Under the pieces are notes generated by a model. It was not told the DNA's origin and searched no databases. It was given only the letters and a program-made list of their open reading frames with translations. Of a stretch of DNA of 64,000 bases, positions 58,894 through 64,000 are shown in pieces. The stretch comes from Clostridium swellfunianum. GTDB lineage: Bacteria > Bacillota > Clostridia > Clostridiales > Clostridiaceae. Position 1 is the stretch's first letter; each line of letters begins with the position of its first letter. Position numbers and translations under genes: made by a program. The stretch lies in the NCBI RefSeq assembly GCF_023656515.1, contig NZ_JAMOFV010000006.1, forward strand, positions 1,153,354-1,217,353, read 5' to 3'.

Positions 58894-60702
58894 TCAAATA
58901 TTATCAGAATTATTTTTATGAGCTGAAGGTATTGCTATAATTATACTTGTTCCATTATTAACCCTGCTTTTTATCTCTATGCCGTAGTTCTCTCCAAAAC
59001 TAAGCTTTATTCTTTGGTTAACATTCTTTATTCCAATATGGTTTTCTTCCTTTATATATTCTGTCTGAAGTTCGTTGTTAATGGCGCTGCACTTCTCTTC
59101 TTCAATTCCTGTTCCGTCATCGTTAATCTCTATTAGAACCATGTTATCTGAAGTATAGGATTTTATTGTTAAGGTGCATTTTTTATTGGTTGGTTTTATC
59201 CCATGATAGATTGCATTTTCTACAATAGGCTGTAGAGTTATCTTTGGAAGTACTGTTTCCAGAGTTTCTTCCTCAATATTGTACACAACCTGGAACTTGT
59301 CTTCATATCTTACCTTTTGTATCTCCAGGTATATCCTTACATGCTCAAGCTCATTTCTTAAAGTGTTCATATATTCCTTTGTATCAAGGCCTATTCTGAG
59401 AAGCTTTGAAAGATTGGAAATCATATGGCTTCCTTCATTTTCTCCATTAGTAAACTCCATAACCTTCCACTTTATGTTCTCTAAAGTATTAAACAGGAAG
59501 TGAGAGTTAATCTGTGACTGAAGGGCTATAGATCTTGCTTTTTTTAAAAGGCTCATTCTATTATTAAGCTCTTCCTTAAGCTGTTGTACGTCGCTTATAG
59601 AGCTTTCCAAACCTCTGGATATGATTTTAAGTTCATTTATCTTTGTCTTACTGTAAACTTTAGTATCGTTTAGATTTTTCTTCTCCAGTATTCCAAGTAT
59701 CTCTTCTATTGGAGTAAAAAGCTTAACCGCTATAAGAAATGAAATAATAAGTACTATACTTATGCTGAAAATTAAAAATCCAATCATTAAATCTCTTATT
59801 CTATTTACCTTCAATTTATTGTCTTTGGTACTTACTAGAGCGACAAAACTCCAGTCATTGTAGTCAGAATGAATATTATTTATGAAGTATTCTTTTCCAT
59901 CTATGGTTATTGTACTTCCTTTTCCTAATCTCGACAGATCTATACTCTGCAGAGCTTTTACACCGCTTATATCTTTATTCAGCAAGCTTTTATCCTTATT
60001 AAATACAACTGAATTGTTGTTAAATATATAGAAATCTTTAATAGTAACGTCCTTGTTCTGATTTATGAGCTTATTGATTCTATCAATGTCAATGCTTACC
60101 GCAACTAGTCCACTTTTCTCATTTGAGTATAATGGTATAGCTCTAAAAAAAGATATGGTATTCTTTTCAGGAAGCACCGAGGTCCAGTACTTCTTATTTT
60201 TGTTTTCTTTAAACTCTTTTTCAAGAGTATCGCTGTACTTCCAATCTGAATAGTCCAGGTTGCTGCTAACAACCTTATAATTACTTTTATCCGCATAAAT
60301 ACATATGGAGTTGATAAAATCTCCGTAGTACACATAGGTATTCATAGCCTTCTCTATACTGTTTATACTTCTAAGCATATCAGAATTTTTTTCATCATAG
60401 TTTTTGCTGCTGTACCTTAATATGTTTTCTACCTCTAGATCCGTAGCCATACTCAAAAGGGTAGTTTCCACCTGTCTGCTTATCATATCTATGCTGTCTT
60501 TTGTTCTGGAAAGCGCAGCAAGATTCGCACTCATCATCTGATCCTTATAGATGTTATTTAAATAATTAAAAGCTAAGAGTATAGATAAAAATAAAGGGAG
60601 AGTTATAAAAAGATTTATGGTTATAAAATACTTAACTAAAATACTGTTGAATCTATATTCCTTTATATATTTCCATATATTTAAGCTCTTAAATTTCCTC
60701 AT
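58894..60702 (-). CDS. YesM-type sensor histidine kinase
   Basis: This 602-residue kinase has two membrane helices (about 24-48 and 307-330) flanking a large extracellular dCache-like domain, a HAMP-like linker, the His_kinase core with the phosphorylated His in SQINSHFLFNTLENIKWK, and a HATPase domain (VENAIYHGIKP; DDGTGIEEE; IGIKNVNQRIKLSFG). It is 8 bp downstream of the response regulator gene. Such YesM/YesN systems sense extracellular sugars and switch on nearby carbohydrate genes. Confidence 0.93.
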   Translation of the reverse strand: MRKFKSLNIWKYIKEYRFNSILVKYFITINLFITLPLFLSILLAFNYLNNIYKDQMMSANLAALSRTKDSIDMISRQVETTLLSMATDLEVENILRYSSKNYDEKNSDMLRSINSIEKAMNTYVYYGDFINSICIYADKSNYKVVSSNLDYSDWKYSDTLEKEFKENKNKKYWTSVLPEKNTISFFRAIPLYSNEKSGLVAVSIDIDRINKLINQNKDVTIKDFYIFNNNSVVFNKDKSLLNKDISGVKALQSIDLSRLGKGSTITIDGKEYFINNIHSDYNDWSFVALVSTKDNKLKVNRIRDLMIGFLIFSISIVLIISFLIAVKLFTPIEEILGILEKKNLNDTKVYSKTKINELKIISRGLESSISDVQQLKEELNNRMSLLKKARSIALQSQINSHFLFNTLENIKWKVMEFTNGENEGSHMISNLSKLLRIGLDTKEYMNTLRNELEHVRIYLEIQKVRYEDKFQVVYNIEEETLETVLPKITLQPIVENAIYHGIKPTNKKCTLTIKSYTSDNMVLIEINDDGTGIEEEKCSAINNELQTEYIKEENHIGIKNVNQRIKLSFGENYGIEIKSRVNNGTSIIIAIPSAHKNNSDNI

Positions 60703-60710
60703 AACAACAC

Positions 60711-61922
60711 CTATTTATCTTCTTTGCAGTTAGTTGATTTGCGTTTCATAAGCATTTCTCTATAAGTATTTGGAGTATAGCCAGTATAGTTTTTGAATAG
60801 CTTATAAAAATACTTTAGATTTTTATAGCCTACAAGGTTTGATATCTCATAAACCTTTAGGTTTTTATTGCTTAATAGTTCCTTGGATCTCTCTATCCTT
60901 ATCTTTGTAACATAATCAATAAAATTAATACCCATCTTTTTCTTATAAACCTTGCTTAGATATACAGGGCTTAAAAAAACAACTTCAGCAACCTTCTCCA
61001 AAGTTAAATCATCCATATAGTTTTCTTCAATATATTTATTAGCTTTTTTTATAATGAGCTCAGTATTGCTGTTGTTATTTTCTTCAATAGCATTAACAGC
61101 TTTATTTATCCATTCTTCAAAAGCCTGTAGCGCACTACTATAGCTTTCAGCGTTTCTGATATTTCTAATTTCTGACTTTAACTCTTCCTTTATAATGAGA
61201 CCTATATAAGAATTGGCTATCCTATTTAACAGAAGAACTAATGTATTGTCCAAAAATTTCAGCCCAGAATTAAAAGGTATATTCACTATCTTACTGGAGA
61301 TATCCTTAAAGGTATTGTAAATAGAAGTCTTATTAAATTCTAGAAAATGCTCTATTAAGTGAGATTGCTGCTCTATAAGAGTCTTGTAGTCATGCTGAGC
61401 ACTTTTGTTATTCTCTGCTTCTACTCTTGTTTCTTCCAGCAATTCATATACATCTTTGTATACGCCGCCCTCTTTCTTAAGTATTATGTTTTGAGCTTCT
61501 ACAGCTTTTTTCTCTTCCTGCTGCATTTTCTCTTTGATATTTTTCGTGCGATCAAAGTCGTTTCTTACCTTTGCAAATTTATCTTTAATCTCTTCAAGCT
61601 CAATTGGCTTTACTATATAGGAAACAACATTGTACTCCAAAGCTTTCTTAGCATATTCAAACTCCTGGTATCCACTCATTAAAACAACTTTTATATTCAG
61701 AGAGTTTTCAAATATATATTTGGCTACGTCCAGCCCTGATTTTCTGCTCATTCTAATGTCGCAAAGCACAACATCTACTGACATGGCATTTATATAATCT
61801 ATTACTTCATCACCATCTTCGCATTTCATTACAACATTAAAGCCCAGCTCGGCCCAGTCAATAAAGCGGCTCAAGCCTTCCCTAATATTCTTTTCATCAT
61901 CTGCTATAACAAGATTATACAT
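60711..61922 (-). CDS. YesN-type response regulator with AraC domain
   Basis: This 403-residue regulator has an N-terminal receiver domain (ADDEKNIREGL; phospho-acceptor in DVVLCDIRM; KPIELEEIK), a middle helical linker and a C-terminal AraC-type double helix-turn-helix (LEKVAEVVFLSPVYLSKVYKKKMGINFIDYVTKIRIERSKELL; LVGYKNLKYFYKLFKNYTGYTPNTYR). The ATG at 61922 is chosen, but ATG at 61928 or GTG at 61931 cannot be ruled out. It should bind promoters of the GH31 gene and the sugar ABC transporter. Confidence 0.93.
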   Translation of the reverse strand: MYNLVIADDEKNIREGLSRFIDWAELGFNVVMKCEDGDEVIDYINAMSVDVVLCDIRMSRKSGLDVAKYIFENSLNIKVVLMSGYQEFEYAKKALEYNVVSYIVKPIELEEIKDKFAKVRNDFDRTKNIKEKMQQEEKKAVEAQNIILKKEGGVYKDVYELLEETRVEAENNKSAQHDYKTLIEQQSHLIEHFLEFNKTSIYNTFKDISSKIVNIPFNSGLKFLDNTLVLLLNRIANSYIGLIIKEELKSEIRNIRNAESYSSALQAFEEWINKAVNAIEENNNSNTELIIKKANKYIEENYMDDLTLEKVAEVVFLSPVYLSKVYKKKMGINFIDYVTKIRIERSKELLSNKNLKVYEISNLVGYKNLKYFYKLFKNYTGYTPNTYREMLMKRKSTNCKEDK

Positions 61923-62028
61923 ACACATCACCAGCCAATCAGCAACTTTGTATTTTAATATTTTCTTATATTATTCTGCACTCACCCAGTAAAATCCTCT
62001 AAAACAGCTTTTATTATAGATAGCAGAC

Positions 62029-62062
62029 AATGGACAATTGTCTGCAGTCAATTGTCCATTAT
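62029..62062 (-). terminator. Terminator of FAD oxidoreductase gene
   Basis: AATGGACAATTG and complement (12 bp, 8-base loop) lie next to the stop codon. A competing GCAGACA/TGTCTGC pairing overlaps it. Confidence 0.7.
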
Positions 62063-63826
62063 TTAATACACTCTAATCTCATAAATGCAAGTCTGCTCAG
62101 CTTCCCATGTGCTTAAAGCCTTAACCCTAATTCTGTCGCAGCTGATGTTATCCACCATAGTACAGCTAAGTCTCCTATGATTATCCCTAATTTCTTTAAT
62201 AGCTACTAACTCTTCTCCGTTGTAGAACTCAATATCATAGTCTTTTACTATTTCCTTAGGCGTGCCTTCCTGCTGGCGGTTTCTTACGCTGTGAGTTAAG
62301 GAAACCATTATCTCCTTAGAAAGATTAGAGTCAAATTTCATTCTTATTTCCTTAGGTGAAATTTGATTTTCAAATGCTAACTCAATCCATGGAGCTTTAT
62401 CATTACTATCAGCTATCCATGCATTTGTTTGATCTTTAACCGTTCTTGGAAATCCATTTATTATATTCTCAGGTTCACAGTTTTCCACAAAGCTGGAGGC
62501 ACTAACCTTTGAAGTTAAAGCTAAGTCATTTTTATCTTCGTTTTTAAAGCCTGGTATAAAACAGTCATCCTTCATAAGCTTTTGCTGAAGTTCGTGGACA
62601 TGTTCGTTAAGTCCTCTTGGTGATATTTTTTTACTTATACACATAGCAGCCGCAGTTCCAGCGGCCTGACCGATAACAGCACAGGTTGCCATAACCCTTG
62701 TAGAGCCAAAAGCCATGTGAGAAGCGCTTATATCTCTTCCTGCCAGCATTAAATTGCTAATATTCCTTGAGTATATTGATCTATAAGGTATTGTATATAA
62801 ATCCTCCATCATAATAAAATCAGTTGGCTCTCTTCTAGTCCTTATGCCTCCTACCGTATGCATATCCATTGGCCAGCCGCCATAAGCAATGGCATCTTCA
62901 AATATTCTGCCTGCAAACAGATCCTGCTCCCTAAGAATATAATCTCCAACTATTCTTCTACTTTCTCTTTTCCCTGGCAAAAAGCCTACCCAGTCAAGAG
63001 CAAAATTATCTGCGTAGTGGTGTCCGGAGTTTTTGATGTGATCCCATACACCATATACAGCCTTTAAGAGCTCATCTCTTATTTGCTCTCCATCCTGTAT
63101 AACCTCCAAGTCATCTCCACCAATTTCAATCCACCAGTACCCGCTGTTGATTTCATGGTGTTCTCTGTAGGCTAAGTCTTCCTCTTTATAAGTATTAGCC
63201 CACTCTGGTTTTACAAAGTCCACTTTTTTACCCATATCTATAGCTGTAAACAGCAAGGTGTTACCCATAGTATGATTATCAGGGGCATCTGGAGCATATT
63301 TTTCTCCAAACCTTTCTTTTCCCTCTCTTCCACACATGTATTCAGCTCCAGATAAATAGGCAATAGTACCATCACCTGTAGCATCTATAAATAATTGTCC
63401 ATTAAGCTGAAATACCTTTTCTGTGGTTAATTGTTCTCCCATAACCCTTACAATTTTATCTTCTTCTTTAATTACGCTTGTAATATGAGTATTTAAATAT
63501 AAATCAAGATTTTCTTGAAATCTTGTTTTTTCCCATAGTATTGTATCAAGTATTGAGAAAGAGTTGCTTCTATTAACTCTTTTATTATCTAGTAAAATTT
63601 CTTCTATTATTCCTGTCTCTCTAGCATTTTGCCTAAAACCATGATAATCCGCTCCGCATATATGCATTCTTATCTCAGAGCTTGCATTACCTCCTAGTAC
63701 AGGTCTATTGTTTATAAGAGCAGTTTTTGCACCTTCTCTGGCACTGGCTATGGCCGCACATACACCAGCCATGCCTCCGCCAATAACAATTACTTCATAA
63801 TCCTTAATTATTATTTTCTTATCCAT
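62063..63826 (-). CDS. FAD-dependent oxidoreductase with C-terminal discoidin-like domain
   Basis: This 587-residue protein has an FAD-binding Rossmann motif (VIVIGGGMAGVCAAIASAREGAKTALI), GGNASSEIRMHICGA, the second flavin region FIDATGDGTIAYLSGAEYM and LMLAGRDISASHMAFGSTRVMATCAVIGQAAG. This is the PF12831-type family found in sugar loci. The last 150 residues (SASSFVENCEPENIINGFPR...WIELAF...IRV) look like an F5/8 type C, carbohydrate-binding fold. No signal peptide, so it is cytoplasmic. ATG at 63826 follows GAAAGGAG. It probably oxidises or isomerises a sugar imported by the adjacent ABC system. Confidence 0.85.
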   Translation of the reverse strand: MDKKIIIKDYEVIVIGGGMAGVCAAIASAREGAKTALINNRPVLGGNASSEIRMHICGADYHGFRQNARETGIIEEILLDNKRVNRSNSFSILDTILWEKTRFQENLDLYLNTHITSVIKEEDKIVRVMGEQLTTEKVFQLNGQLFIDATGDGTIAYLSGAEYMCGREGKERFGEKYAPDAPDNHTMGNTLLFTAIDMGKKVDFVKPEWANTYKEEDLAYREHHEINSGYWWIEIGGDDLEVIQDGEQIRDELLKAVYGVWDHIKNSGHHYADNFALDWVGFLPGKRESRRIVGDYILREQDLFAGRIFEDAIAYGGWPMDMHTVGGIRTRREPTDFIMMEDLYTIPYRSIYSRNISNLMLAGRDISASHMAFGSTRVMATCAVIGQAAGTAAAMCISKKISPRGLNEHVHELQQKLMKDDCFIPGFKNEDKNDLALTSKVSASSFVENCEPENIINGFPRTVKDQTNAWIADSNDKAPWIELAFENQISPKEIRMKFDSNLSKEIMVSLTHSVRNRQQEGTPKEIVKDYDIEFYNGEELVAIKEIRDNHRRLSCTMVDNISCDRIRVKALSTWEAEQTCIYEIRVY

Positions 63827-63924
63827 TTTTTCTCCTTTCAGTGGAAACACTGGGTAGTTTATAACGCTTGTTCACACTCGCAAACTACCCGTACAAGATC
63901 ATTTAGATTTTGCACCTCGCAACT

Positions 63925-64000
63925 TTAACCTTTTACTGAACCAGAAGTGATTCCTTGAATAAAGTATCTCTGAAGGAATATAAAGATGAGTGCCACAGGT
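63925..64000 (-). CDS. Carbohydrate ABC transporter permease, C-terminus (partial)
   Basis: Only the last 24 codons are inside the window. They encode FIFLQRYFIQGITSGSVKG before the stop, the invariant end of MalG-type inner membrane permeases for sugars. The rest of the transporter lies beyond the right edge. It precedes the FAD oxidoreductase gene by about 98 bp on the same strand. Confidence 0.85.
   Translation of the reverse strand, partial: PVALIFIFLQRYFIQGITSGSVKG

Noticed and set aside
1-64000. CRISPR array, prophage or complete insertion sequence
   Set aside because: No direct-repeat/spacer pattern, integrase, transposase, capsid or restriction genes were seen anywhere in the window.

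Overview
The window looks like chromosome of an anaerobic, spore-forming, low-GC Firmicute, most likely a Clostridium sensu lato species. The base composition is strongly AT-rich, nearly every gene has a strong AGGAGG-type ribosome site, and TTG/GTG starts are common. Spore genes (spmA/spmB, two split CotF-like pairs), a reverse rubrerythrin, two glycyl-radical-type genes, an [FeFe]-hydrogenase-like protein and ferredoxin-rich flavoproteins fit strict anaerobic life. I see no phage, transposase, CRISPR array or rRNA operon.

Layout. 0-10 kb: ABC-2 exporter pair, spmAB, a PAS-GGDEF-EAL protein, reverse rubrerythrin, glutaredoxin-like protein, an RluF-type pseudouridine synthase, a lipoprotein and a class D sortase; an unusual cluster of DnaA-box 9-mers lies at 8.35-9.42 kb. 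10-20 kb: a MASE3-PAS histidine kinase in line with NatA/NatB-type ABC genes, ispF, an AI-2E-family permease, a 3-methyladenine glycosylase, and several hypothetical envelope proteins. 19.9-24 kb: a 52-codon leader ORF, two tandem terminator-like hairpins and a heterodimeric ABC exporter, an arrangement like bmrBCD. 24-30 kb: CotF-like pairs flanking a zinc alcohol dehydrogenase, a second PAS kinase, and a polar amino-acid ABC importer. 31-35.5 kb: two tRNA-Pro genes, a GNAT acetyltransferase, a nitroreductase and a run of very small membrane or basic proteins. 35.5-40.2 kb: a ferredoxin-domain protein and its full-length [FeFe]-hydrogenase-like paralogue, a HAD phosphatase and a six-repeat lectin-like propeller protein.

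40-54 kb holds two metabolic modules. The first is hypB - large Fe-S/FAD/NAD oxidoreductase - hypA - DUF5692-like membrane protein, divergent from a FadR/GntR regulator with two TGG...CCA operators between them. The second is a trans-4-hydroxyproline reduction operon: activase (hypE), glycyl radical dehydratase (hypD), pyrroline-5-carboxylate reductase (proC) and a TSUP permease, preceded by an XRE-cupin regulator and a YeiH-type permease. A PadR regulator with a 47-bp palindromic operator and a DUF2812 partner follow. 54.8-64 kb is a carbohydrate locus on the minus strand: the end of a sugar ABC permease, a FAD-dependent oxidoreductase, a YesN/YesM two-component pair and a 1322-residue secreted GH31 enzyme.

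The most interesting signals are (i) a 45-bp tandem 5'-leader repeat that carries a covarying hairpin plus a Shine-Dalgarno, found upstream of two unrelated genes; (ii) nickel-insertion genes hypA/hypB linked to an Fe-S flavoprotein without any NiFe hydrogenase in view; (iii) the leader-peptide attenuator of the ABC exporter; (iv) the non-canonical hydrogenase-like protein; and (v) the DnaA-box cluster. All function calls rest on reading the protein sequences by eye; no database search was run.
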